The notes under the pieces: model-generated
Seen by the model: only the letters and a program-made list of their open reading frames with translations
Database searches by the model: none
Told to the model about the DNA's origin: nothing
Assembly: GCF_003144245.1 (NCBI RefSeq)
Contig: NW_020289982.1
Coordinates: 1-64,000 of the forward strand
From: Jaminaea rosea
Taxonomy: Eukaryota > Basidiomycota > Exobasidiomycetes > Microstromatales
Length of the DNA stretch: 64,000 nt
Direction: 5' to 3'
Shown here: one piece after another, positions 10,696 to 21,868 of the stretch
Position numbering within the stretch: position 1 is the stretch's first letter
Layout of the letters: each line of letters opens with the position of its first letter
Program-made: the position numbers and the translations under genes

Positions 10696-13600
10696 ATGCC
10701 CTCGACCCCATCACAGAGACAGGGGCAGCGGCGACCGTGGTATGCTCTGCCCGCTTCGGCCTCGTCAGGCTCGACATCCTCTCTCTTCACAGCCTCGCCC
10801 CACACTCCCTCTGCCTCTGCCTCTGCCCCTCACGCCAAGCATACACCCACTCGCCCTCAGCCCCGGCCCAGCTCATCCGCCTATAGGGAGTTCGACGAGC
10901 AGTCCTGGCTTCGCAACCTGACTGGGTCCATCAAGTCTGCTCTTAAGCGACCGCGCGCGAATAACAATCATAACGATGAGTCTCTACGAGCAGCTAAGGC
11001 GATGCGTAGCGAGCCGCGCAAGGGCAAGGAGCGCTTCGTCGTGGACGAAGGAGTGCAGACCGACGTGAACCTCGGCGACAGCGTCGCACAAATGACCCAC
11101 ATACGTGCACCTTCAACCGCCAAGCAGGGTAGCGTCTCTACCGGGCAGGGGGAGGCGGGTCATCTCGCCGCGCAAGAGATGCTGGCCCTAGCCGGGTTTG
11201 CTGATGAGCAACAGCGCGAGGCGGAGGGGGGAGTGCTCGACTTGAAGGGAGTACTAGATGCTCGACGTCAAGATGGGAGAGAGGAGGACGACGAGCAGGA
11301 TCAGATCAGACCTTCTGCGCCAGCTTCCAGATTGGGAGTGGGAGAAGCTGAAGCTGCCCCTGCCCCGCGGCCTGTAGGGCATGTCGATGCGAGCAGTCTC
11401 TTCCAGCAAGGAATCGATATCGAGGAGATCTTGAGACGCAGGGCAGTCGCTGCGCTGCAGCAGGGAGGTGAGAATGGCGAAAATGAGGAGGAGGAAGAAG
11501 AAGAGGATGACGACGACGACGACGAGCTAGGCGAGGACGAGGATCAGGAAGAAGTGGAGCCTCAGCAGCCACGCAAGAGCTTGATACAGGTGATGGATGA
11601 CGACGAGGACGCCTCAGAGGATGGCGAGGACGAGCATGACGAGGATGAGGAGGAAAGCGAATGGGATCTACCTGACTTCGCCGGAGGACAAGCCGCCTTC
11701 GCTCCTCCTTTGGCCGACGCTATCGACGAAGAGGAAGACGACGATGAGGAAGAAGAAGAGGAAGACTTCAGTGAAGAGGAGCGACGCCCCAATCAGTCGC
11801 ACATCCCCATCGCGCGCTCCGGGGCTTCTGCGGACGATGTGATTGAGATTGGGAGCTCTTCGGATGAGGACGAGGAGGATGAGGAGGAAGAGGGCGAAGA
11901 GGAGGACGAGGAAGAGGAGGACAAGGAGGACGAGGCGGAGCTCGCAGAGGAGGCAGGAGAAGAAGACGAAGCTGAGATGGTCGACGGCGATGACGACGCC
12001 GTTGCAGAAGACGAGGAAGAGGAAGGCGCCAGTCTGGCAAGCCACGACGACGAGGGCAGCGACGATGCCTTCGACCCAGCAGCAGCAGCAGGCTCCGGCC
12101 AAGGATTTACACAAGACGCCCTCGACCTTGACGCAGGCGGCTCGGCCAACATTTTTCCCCTCAGCGACGCCGACGAGGAAGACGAAGACGCGGACGCGGA
12201 GGAAGAGGCAGACGCCTGGGACGAGGAAGCTGCGCAGACTTTGGACAACCATCAGACTGGCAACGACGCTGGCGAAGACGACGACGAGGACGGAGATCGA
12301 CCAGACGTGTCCATCGACGAGGCTCGCTCTAATTCCATCGACGAAGGACGCGGCAACTATGAGCCGGCAGATCCTCCTTCCACGACTGCCATGGAAGCAA
12401 ATCAGTTCCTGCCCCAACTCGCAATTGGCAGTGGGCTCCCTACCGGATTCACCCCCGCCTCGGAGCTTCTACCCCTGCGCAACATCGACGCAAAGCCCTC
12501 CTCGAGCGCAGCGAGTGTTGCGTCCGCTGGGAGTGTAGAGAAGCGCCATCAAGATCCCGCTACACCGGCTCCGGCCACCCACACGATCGACGCCAATCCA
12601 TCCTCGGCCGGGGAGCTCGTCGACCTCAAGGCTCAAGTGAGGCAACCGGTCCCTTCCGGGCCGCCGAGCATCGCTGCCACGGAGGGGAGCGATGCGGCAG
12701 CGGCCAAGGAGAAGGAAAAGGAGCTGCGCGATGTTGACGTCGACGTTGCCCTTAAACCCGGGCTTGGCCAAGAGAACCCCTCCTCATCGTCCAACACTCT
12801 ACCCTTGCCAGGCGTGGGCCCCGATGCGCTTCCCCCTCCCCTCGCTACGCCCTCAAAGGCTCACCCGCCCCCGCCTGCCCAACCGCAGGACGGCAAAGCG
12901 CTTTCGGAGCTCAAGGGTCGTGTACGCCTCCTCGCCGGCGAAGGGGAGGGGAGTCGTGCGCCGAGCGTGGCGGCGGCTACTATTGACTCGCGCGAGGGGG
13001 AAGGGGAGAGAGAGGCGACGAGTCCCTCCCTGCAGCAGGGTGAGCAGGACCCCACCGCGGGCGCAGCTGCGCTTGTCGAGGTCAAGGAGCAAGTAGCAGC
13101 GCCCCTGCAAGGAGAGGGAGAACGAGAGGAGATGGGTGCCCTTTCTTCTAAGAGCGAGACCGGTGGTGATATCAGCACCGACACGAATGGGCTTGCTGCC
13201 TTTGGCACGCCGCCCCTTCCCACTACCGCGCAGCGAGAAATCCCTGTCATCGACGAGGTGGGCGATACAGAGGGCAGGGCTGAGGCCGAGGTTGACCCTT
13301 TTGACGCTGGAGATGGCAGCTTGCATGTCGACATCGAGGCCGAGGGCCCTATGTGTGAGGAGCCAGAAGAGGGGCAGCCGCGCTTGGCTAAGGAGGTCGT
13401 CGAAGACGAGAAGCAAGAGGACGTCTCAACCCCTCAAGAGCGAGGCGACACACTCACAGCGCAACCGGAAGGAGCAGAGCCCCACGTCGCGTCCATGGGA
13501 GCGGACATGGAAATGGAAGACCTCCTTGACCTGCCCGACGAAGAGGAGGAGAAGCAGCAAGAGCAAGAGCAAGAGGGCAAAGAAGGGATAGACGACGCCG

Positions 13601-14743
13601 ACAGCGCAGAAGATGATGATGGCACCGCAGCCGCAACGGCAACCCAGCCTGGTACCAAGGAGCAACGCGCTCACACTCCCTCTCCGTCCCCTGTCGCCGT
13701 CCCGATGAGCGGCTCAAACCCTCCGGCAGCTCGGACAGAGAGTCCTCGCGCAACGCAATTCTCTCCTTCGCGTCGTAGTCACCGTCGCAACGGCTCGCCC
13801 TCTCCCTCCTCGAATCCTTCGTCGCCCGTGCCCACCAGCATTCGAGGGATGCGTAAGCATCTGCGCGCTTTAGCTGCTCAGCAGGAGGGTGAGCCAAGCC
13901 AGAGTCAGCGCTCCTTAGCCCATACTGCTACGGACTCGGGGGACGCGAGCTACGTGCCAAGCTCGGAGGAAAATATTTCCGCGACTGACACAGCAGCGCC
14001 TGTACCGGATCCGGCAAGACAGCGCATCCGCTTCAGACATCGTCACATGCACGGCCATGCACGCGAGGCATCTACGGTAGACGACGAGCCCGAGCTGGAG
14101 GACCATGTTGCCGAGGATGAAAAGGGAGGGACCAGCAGCAGCGATGAGGAAGCGCGCATCGCTCCTCCAACGACGCGATCGCACTGCGGTTTCGAGAAAC
14201 TTGCCTTGCGCGTCCCCGTCCCCGTCGCCGCCGCCTCCTCCTCCTCCTCCTCGGACCAGCAAGAGGACATCATCCTAATCGTCCCTCTCTGCTCGATCAG
14301 GCACGATCGTCTACAAGAAGAAGGGGCGCGGGCGCTGGGTCGTGCTAGTAAGCGTGAGAATCGGGAGAAGGTAGAGGTAGAAGCGGATCTGCTCGAGGAG
14401 GAGACGTACCATCGACTGGCGAGGTTGATTGGACAGGAGATGCTGGGGGAGGCGTGGATTCTTCCTGATGCTGGGAATGGAGAGGGACCTGCGGGCGTGA
14501 GTGCGCCGGCTGTATCTACTCCGGCGAAGGAGGAGAGGAAGAAGGGGCACAAAAGGGCGAGGAGCAGTCAGGGTGGTGGTGGTGATCGGGATTGGCTTCC
14601 CCACGACAGCGACGAGTTGGAGGGGAAGACGAGGGCTAAGGCAAAGGCAAAGGCGAGGGAAAAGGCGGCAGCCGAGCATCCAGGCTTTGATGCTGATCTT
14701 TCGTTCGATACGCTTGAGGGCGAGGAGCAACAGCAGGAGCGCC

Positions 14744-14774
<31 letters not shown>

Positions 14775-15174
14775 TGAAGAAGTCGAAGAAGCAGAACACA
14801 GTCCACCCGCGCAAAAGCCCCGCCGTACACCCTCCCGCAGCGCTAAGCAGGGCAGCGTGGAGCCGACCCCCACCAAGACTCAGGCCAAGGCCAAAGGCAA
14901 AGGCAAAGGCCGTCGATCCGCAGCTGCTACGAGCAGAAGCAAAGAGCAAGCTCTGTCAGGCTCTCCCACGAAGAGAGATCTGCGCCTGCGTCGCTCCACG
15001 TCGGTCAAGCCTGAGGACGCTGATAGCGGTGCACGTAGCCCTGGGCCCAGCACGCGCGCAACGCGACGTCGAGCGTCCAAGGATGCGGAGCTACAGCAGG
15101 GAGAGTCAGAGCCGGAGGCAGAGGAAGAGACGGGTACGAGAATGACACGATCGCGCAGTGCGAAGAGAATGTAG
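10696..15174 (+). CDS. large acidic low-complexity protein, probably nuclear, function unknown
   Basis: Uninterrupted frame of 1492 residues; I do not recognise the family. The N-terminal 110 residues are Ser/Pro-rich and end in a basic stretch (WLRNLTGSIKSALKRPR), which could be an amphipathic helix plus nuclear localisation signal. Residues about 250-540 are dominated by Asp and Glu. Three loosely similar segments built around ELKxxVR recur near residues 638, 733 and 790. The best-conserved-looking part is about 1160-1260 (QEDIILIVPLCSIRHDRL and YHRLARLIGQEMLGEAW). The last 250 residues mix acidic and Lys/Arg/Ala-rich tracts. A chromatin or nucleoporin-type role would suit this composition but is a guess. 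Antisense open frames inside it are composition artefacts. Confidence 0.8.
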
Positions 15175-15410
15175 ATTGTTTTTTCTCTCTACTGAATGTC
15201 ATCGTAGTCACAGACAGTAGTGGCGTGGCCGTCGCGTGGCAAAGGGTTCTCCGTCCGTGCGCCGAGGCGAGGGCTCAGTCCGCCGCCCTCTGGGAGATGG
15301 AGTCGAGATGCGGAGAGGCCCTGGACTGGATTGGATTCGTCAGAGCAATTCATTTCATCTTTCCTTTGGTCCCATCCCATCACTTCGCCCTCGCCTTCGC
15401 TGTCCCTGCC

Positions 15411-18400
15411 ATGCCGCCCGCAAGGGGAGAGGCGGATGGCCAATCATCTGCTGCTGCCTCCTCGTCGTCCTCGTCCTCCCTCCTCCTCCCCTTTGCCCGC
15501 ACCCTCATCCGCTCCCTCGTCCCTGCAGACGACGAGCCCCTAGACGAAGGGGACGCTCTCCTCATCCTAGCCCGGGGTCTTGGACTGCGCACAATCGTGG
15601 CTCACATCCTCAAAATCTACGACGCCCCCACCAACCTCGTTCTCCTCGTCAACGCGCAGGGGAGCGAGGAGGCCGGTCTCTCCGAGGAGCTGACCACGCT
15701 GGGCGTGCGCAAACCCGGGTTGAGAGCCGTAGGGTATGAGACGAGTCAGGCGAAGAGGAAAGGGATGTACGCCCAGGGAGGGCTACTGAGCGTTACGAGT
15801 CAGATCTTGATTACGGACATGTTGAATGAGACGGTGCCCATTGAGCTGGTTACGGGCATCGTCTTTCTGCACGCAGAGAGCGTTACGCCCGAGTCGAATG
15901 AGGCATTCATTGCGGGAGTTTACAGGGATCGTAATCAGGACGTGCGTGCGGTGTGGCGCAGACTCTCATCTTCTCATCATAAGTCCATATATGCTAATCT
16001 TACAAACCCCCGCGGCCCTCTCTCGCGCACAGGGCTTCCTCAAAGCCTTCTCGGACAACGTAACCCACTTCTCCCTCGGCCTCGCCCCACTCCAGACCGT
16101 CCTCACAAAGCTGCGCATCAGGCGAGTGGACCTCTACCCTCGTTTCCACAAAAGCGTCATCCGCGATCTAGGCCAACGCAAGGCAGACGTCGTCGAGCTG
16201 CACCAACCTCTGAGTCGCTCGATGCGCATGATCCAAACGGCCATAGTCGAGTGTCTTGAGGCCACCCTCACCGAGCTCAAGAAGGCCGTCGCCACCCTAG
16301 ACGTAGGTGGCGGCGACGACGATGGTGGGTATTCGGTGGAAAATGCGCTATTCCTCGCCTTCGACTACTTGGTGGATCGACAGCTCCAGCCCGTCTGGCA
16401 CACGCTGAGCGCAAAGACTCGTCGACTCGCGCGCGACCTCAAGGAGCTACGAAGCCTCCTCGATTACCTCATCTCTTATGACGCAGTCGACTTTCATGAG
16501 TACCTCGAGATGTCGAGGGGCGCGGCGGTAGGGGCTGGGGGAGAGCAGCCTTACTGGTGGAACCTCGAGGCAAGCAACGTCGTCTTCAACACAGCGAGGG
16601 CGCGCGCTTATCTGGGTAAAGTAGACTCGAACGCCACTACCACTGAGCCCCGAGTGCAGCACGGAGATGGGGCTGGGGGCGTGGACGAGGATGAAGACGA
16701 GATCGAAGCGGCTGGCGGTGCTGCTGCTTCCTCCTCTCACGCATGGGCGCCCAAATGGCTCCCACCGGGCATCACCCCCGTATTGGAGGAACAGCCCAAA
16801 TGGCATCTCCTACGGGAGGTCCTAGACGAGATAGAGCAACACCTTTCCTTCACAGAGGAGAAGGACATTTCCCCCAACAACACGATCCTCATCATGACAA
16901 ATGGGCAACGCAGCGCGCGGCAGGTTCGGTGGTTCCTCTCGAGTATGGGGGCACTCAAGGTGGGGCAGGAGCAGGTGGAGGAGGAAGGGGGAGAGTTTGT
17001 ACCGGGTCGCAAGATGTTACGCCAGAAGCTGAGGGGACATTTTGAGCACAAGGCTGCCGTTGGGCGGCTCAATGCTAATCTGAAGCTGGCCAATCAGGGC
17101 AAGGTAGCTCCCATTGCCAAGGGGAGCGGGCCGAGCGTGGCGACTAATACCGCTATGAGCGATGCGTTGAAGCGCAAGGAGGTGTGGGAGAGAGGGGCGG
17201 GCCCTCCGAATAAGCGGAGGAGACAGAGAGGCGGGGGGATGGTTGGGAGTGGTAGTGGTGGTGGTGGGGGCCGGGGAGCGAATGGGAACGAGACGCCAAA
17301 TGACGCTCTTGAGGGGGAGGCGGCAGATGTTGCTGGGTTCTATGAGCGGGCAATGGGCATCGTTGCCGAGCACGAAGACGAAGACGACGAGGCGGGGCAA
17401 GATGGGGAGGGCTTGATGCGAGCTGCAGCAGAGGAGGTCGACGACGACGACGACGGAATCACTGCAATCCCGGATGAAGCCCAAGCTGTAGCAGCAGCAT
17501 CGACATCCGCTCTCCCCCCGCTCGACCATCTAGAAGGGGATCAAGCCGCCTTCACCCAAGTAGACTTCGACAACTACTTCGGCGTTCTCGACACAGACTC
17601 CCTCGTTATCATCCGCCCCTACCGCAACGACGACGACGACAATGTCCTCCGCGAACTCCGGCCGCGCTTCATCATCATGTACGATCCGGACCCTTCCTTC
17701 GTCCGGCGTGTAGAGCTCTATCGCGCCAGTACGGTGGGCGCGAACCCTCGGGTGTACTTTCTCCTGTACGCCGAGAGTGTAGAGGAGCAGCGCTACTTGA
17801 GTAGTCTGCGAAGGGAGAAGGAGGCCTTTGAGAAGTTGATCAGGGAGAAGAGCATTATGGCCTTGCCGATCCAGGATGGGCGCCCCGCCCAGGAAGATGG
17901 GAATGATCGATTACTCCGCAGTATCAACTCTCGCAATGCTGGGGGGCAACGCGGCGTCACCTCTCTTCCGCCGACGATCGTGGTGGACATGCGAGAGTTC
18001 AAGAGCTCCCTCCCTCCCATGCTCTACGCTGCTGGAATCAAAGTCGTGCCCTGCACCCTCCAGGTCGGTGACTACATCCTCAGCCCAGAGATGTGCGTCG
18101 AGCGTAAGAGCTTGCCCGACCTCATCCAGTCCTTCAACTCGGGGAGACTCTACGCTCAATGCGAGACAATGAGCGTGCACTACCTTCACCCTATCCTCCT
18201 CATCGAGTTCCCGCAGGATAAGGCCTTCGCCATGCAAAGCATGGTAAAGACGCCCGCCGGCGGCGGCGGAGGCGGCGGTGGTTCCTCATCCTCTTCCTCG
18301 TCTTCCACGACTACAAGCAAGGGAAGCGGCTCAAACGCAAAGGATCCGACGGAAATCGACGTACAGACCAAGCTGGTTATGCTAACCATCTCCTTCCCGC

Positions 18401-18933
18401 GTCTGAGGATCATTTGGTCCTCCTCCCCCTACCATACGGCGGATATATTCTCCGAGCTAAAGACTACCTACGATGAACCCGACCCGGTCAAGGTGGCGGC
18501 TATCGGGCTCAGCACGACGAGCGGCGAAGGAGCAGGGGCAGGGGCGGGAGGGGCAGGAGGGGCAGGAGTGGCAGGGACGGGCGAGTATGAATCCTCGTTC
18601 AACCTCACGCCGCAGGATATGCTTCTTGCCATGCCTGGGATAACGACGAAGAATGTGCGACATGTCATGAATAGCGTGCGCGATCTGCGAGAGCTTTGCG
18701 CGGGGGTTGGAGATGGTGAGGAAGAGGAGGAAGAGGGCGAGGGCGAGGGGTTGGAAGAGGCGGATATACAGGAGTTGATTGGGACGGAGCCTGGACGGGC
18801 ACTTTGGGGATTTATTACTAGGGATCTCAATGGGGGGAAGAAGCGCGGTAGAGGGTCAGGAAGAGGGAGAGGTGGGACACGAGCAGGAAGGGGAGGAGCG
18901 ACGGCGGGCAACGCGGTATCGCGATCGCGATGA
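15411..18933 (+). CDS. RAD1: XPF/Rad1 structure-specific endonuclease subunit
   Basis: Exons 15411-15941 and 16033-18933 give 1143 residues. It is the catalytic subunit of the XPF-ERCC1 (Rad1-Rad10) heterodimer that cuts 5' of lesions in nucleotide excision repair. The N-terminal part is the degenerate helicase-like module (LLILARGLGLRTIVAHILK, FLHAESVTPESNEAFI, GFLKAFSDN). The ERCC4 nuclease domain starts near residue 826 (TIVVDMREFKSSLPP) and carries the catalytic GDYILSP...VERKSLPD. A tandem helix-hairpin-helix region (DMLLAMPGITTKNVRHVM) lies at about 1035-1100. A Gly/Ser-rich insert at about 918-945 interrupts the nuclease domain. The ATG at 15411 follows a non-coding leader; upstream in-frame ATGs add no conserved sequence. 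Confidence 0.97.
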
Positions 18934-19233
18934 GCATTGTGAGCGGAGTCCACGCTCTGCCTTCTCCGCTCTGCTCTGCTCTGCTCACACGCCGGGGAAC
19001 CTCCACCCCCGCATCTGCCCCGCGACACCCGCCGGCAGACAGACGAGGCGGCAGGCGGCGATGATGACGCTGCAGCGGCGAAGCGGCCAAATGCCGAGTT
19101 CTCTTGTCCCCACGCAAGTCCTGTTATATAGTTCTTGTCATCCACACATGTAGCATCATCAACCAACTCTCTCCATCTCAACTTCGCCTATTGCAACTCC
19201 CTCTCTCTCTCTCTCGACACACACACACTCACC
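18934..19233. other. XPF 3' region and promoter of the Gly-rich gene
   Basis: 300 bases with a TATATA at 19125-19130 and a CT-rich tract just before the next ATG; no gene seen. Confidence 0.6.
19125..19130 (+). promoter_or_regulatory. TATA box of the Gly-rich small protein gene
   Basis: TATATA stands 109 bases upstream of the ATG at 19234 and is followed by a pyrimidine-rich leader. Confidence 0.55.
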
Positions 19234-19859
19234 ATGTCATCAGGTACGTCTCTCTCTCTTGCCTCACCCCACCTGCGCCTGATCTCAATGCGCACTCGCT
19301 CACTCACTCACTCACTCACTCTCCCGATCCCTCAACCCTCACTCCTCGCCTCGCACAGGCCTATCAGGCGGCGCTGGCTCCTACGACCAATCGGTCTACC
19401 AATCCACTCACGGCCACGGCGGTGAAGGTCTCGCAGTGGACGGCGGGGCTCAGGACTACTCGACCAAGCACTCCGAGGGCCTCTCTGGGGGTCGTGGCAA
19501 CCTCGACGAGAGCAAAGGTCTGGCCGAGGGGCTCGACGGTGGAGGAGGGGGGGAGGCCGATAAGCCTGGAATGGGATTCAATGCCGGTGTTGGTGGAGGC
19601 AGTACCAAGCCTGGGGGTGGGGCAACTTTGGATGGTGGGAGCGGGGATGTGGATGAGAAGGGGGCGGAGGGTGTTGATGGGATTAGTACCAAGATTAAAC
19701 GTGAGTGATGGGAAAAGGCGGGCGACTACGTACGGGTAGAATGCTGATTGGCCGATTTATCCCTTTGCGCTTCCCTTTCGTCGTTGCCGCGATCGCGTTA
19801 CGCCGTTTCTAGATGCCGGGCAGAACATTAAGGACAAGCTGAGTAGCGGCGATAAGTAG
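19234..19859 (+). CDS. small Gly-rich hydrophilic protein, unknown function
   Basis: Three exons, 19234-19243, 19359-19700 and 19813-19859, join in frame to 132 residues. The first exon holds only ATG, two Ser codons and one base. The protein begins MSSGLSGGAGSYDQ, has no signal peptide, cysteine or membrane segment, and is rich in Gly, Asp, Lys and Ser, with repeated STK (STKHSEG, GSTKPGG, ISTKIKH). It ends in GQNIKDKLSSGDK. This composition recalls stress-induced disordered fungal proteins, but I do not recognise the family. The frame closing exactly across both introns, the GTACGT and GTGAGT donors and the TATA box support the model. The first intron contains CTCA-type repeats. Confidence 0.75.
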
Positions 19860-20168
19860 AGGGCGCAGCGGGCGATTATGCTGTCGTAGGCGGCAAATCA
19901 TAGCTGTGCCTCTCGGCCGTGCCGTGCAGTGTGATACAGTGATTGAAGCTCTGGAATTGTATTTGGCATCTTGATAGTCTTAATGGTACAGCAGAGCAGT
20001 GAGAACGAGAAACGATTATCGCGGGCAGCATTGGTAGCATGAGGCGTGAGGCGTGGGCGAGGGCGAGACTGAGGCGGAGAAGATGGCGCTCTTCCAAGTC
20101 TAGGCAAGCCAGTCCCATCACATCCCCACCTCTTTCGATCAAACTGAGACAGCGCAGTAGCAGCTCAG
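19860..20168. other. convergent intergenic region
   Basis: 309 bases between two genes ending toward each other. No gene or repeat seen; it probably holds both 3' ends. Confidence 0.6.
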
Positions 20169-21084
20169 CTACGCCGAGGCCTTGACCTCTCCACTCCCTA
20201 CATCCCCCTTCTCCCTTCCCTCCTTCTGCTGCTCCTCCTCCTCCTCATTGACCGTCTCATTCGCCACAGCCCTCTCTCTCTCCTTTTCCGCGGCAGCGGC
20301 GTTGGCAAGATGTCTCGCGGGAGAAGGGCCACCCTGCGCCGCATCGAAGAGTGCTGCGGCGACAGGTTTGGCGGGGAGGGTCGAGGTCGATGAGGGATGT
20401 CGGCGATGCCCCCTGGCGGCGTGGTTGGTCGAGTTGTTGGTAGTGGTACTGGTGGGGCGAGAGGAGTTGGCAGCAGGTAAGGGTACGGCTGTCGGGGCGG
20501 GGAAGGCGGGGGAGTGGCTCTTCTTTGGGCTACTACTACTACCCCCCAGGCCTAGTTGAGTCTGACCATCCTCGTTGCCACCCGACGCCCCGTACGCTGG
20601 TTGAGCCCCAGGCCCTCCTTGCGCCGTACTGCGCGAGCGGGATCGATTCTGCACCGAGGCTATGATGTCTTGGGCGTCCTCGCCGGAGTAAGGGCGTACT
20701 TTTGCTGCGACGCCTGCTGATGTCATGAGGGAGGGGGGAGGGGAGAGGAGTGTTGATAGGTAGGCGCGTTTGGCTGCGTGCGTGGCGAGAGTGTCGAGGC
20801 GGGGGGACGAGTGAGCACGCAGGCTGCTAACGAGTGAGGGTGAGGGGAAGGCACGCACCTACGGCTGCATCATTGAATATGACGAGGGCATTGGTGTCGT
20901 CCAACCATTTGATCTTGAAGCCACCCGAATCGTCCTCCCAGGGGCTGAACACGGCTTGGATGTCCCTAGTCTTGAGCTCGGGGGGGAAGCCGGAGAGGGA
21001 GAGGATGCGGGTGGAGAGCGGGGCTAAAGGGTTGAGCGTGAGCGTTGGGATGCCGGGGGCGGACGTGGAGGTGGACGTGGACAT
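20169..21084 (-). CDS. R3HCC1-like protein with RRM-type fold
   Basis: Exons 21084-20859 and 20773-20169 give 276 residues. Residues about 25-85 form a degenerate RNA-recognition-type domain: RILSLSGFPPELKTRDIQAV, then GFKIKWLDDTNALVIF and AKRAYLSTLL. This pattern is shared with the C-terminal domain of animal R3HCC1/R3HCC1L and with short fungal homologues. The remaining 190 residues are Ser/Ala/Pro-rich and end in a Glu/Lys-rich tail (NEEEEEQQKEGREK). A role in RNA binding is inferred from the fold only. The intron falls inside the domain and its removal restores the pattern, which confirms the splice sites. Confidence 0.8.
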
Positions 21085-21868
21085 TGTCTTTGTTGGTGTT
21101 GGTGTTGGTGTTGGTCAAGGAGTGTGGGGAAAGATGAGGTAGCAGTGTGGGGCGGAGGCGTGGAGGTGGCGCGGAGGTAGGTGTGGGTGAATGGTGAGAG
21201 AAGAGGGAGATGATTGATGGTTAGGTCGACAAAAGATGAGACACGGAACAGCGCGCGGCAACGACGACGCGGGATGTCAGGCACGAGATTGCAAAGTTGC
21301 ACGAACGACGAGATGAAGTTGAAAGCAAGCAGACAAGCAGGCAGGCAAGCAAGCAAGCTGTCATTGCCCCACTCATCATTGATAGCCTTTTCCCCTGCCA
21401 CTGCTCGCTCAGGCAACGGCGAGCCGACCACTCATCGCTGTGCTACCATTCTCATCCCCTTCCCATCCCCTCCCTTGGCCTCCGGCCCCCCTTGCCTGCC
21501 GCTCGCGCCGCTGCCGTCTGTCCGTGGCCCTCTCTCTCTGTGGTCGACGTCGAATGCAAGTCGCCGTCACACTGACGTCCGGCGCCGCATCTTTGCTGGC
21601 CGTGCCGCTCAACCGCCCTGCTGGGCTGGGCTCTGGTGCCTGAACCAGGTCCGTGCGCATCGCACCACGCCAGCGGGCGAGCGGGAGCAGCGAGGATAGA
21701 GCAGCGAGCCTGGGTCAGCAAGTCAAGTTCGCGCGCAAGCAAGCAAGCAACGCTCCGACCTCACATCGATGTGAGGAAAAGCAAAGCAACACGTATCTCG
21801 CCGCTTTCCTTCTTGCCTTTGCTACTACCACCATCACTCACCACTCACCATTCTCACTAGACCGCGCC
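21085..21868. other. divergent intergenic region, 784 bases
   Basis: Upstream region shared by the R3HCC1-like gene (-) and the oxidoreductase (+). It contains imperfect GCAA-type repeats near 21328-21358 and 21738-21750. Short open frames present show no domain and are judged non-coding. Confidence 0.6.

Noticed and set aside
11668-12417. 249-codon antisense frame inside the acidic gene
   Set aside because: Produced by GAG/GAC codons read in reverse as Leu/Val/Phe; no coherent protein.
19291-19325. CTCA/ACTC repeats that might suggest an array
   Set aside because: Simple microsatellite inside a spliceosomal intron, without spacers; not CRISPR, which is not expected in a fungus.
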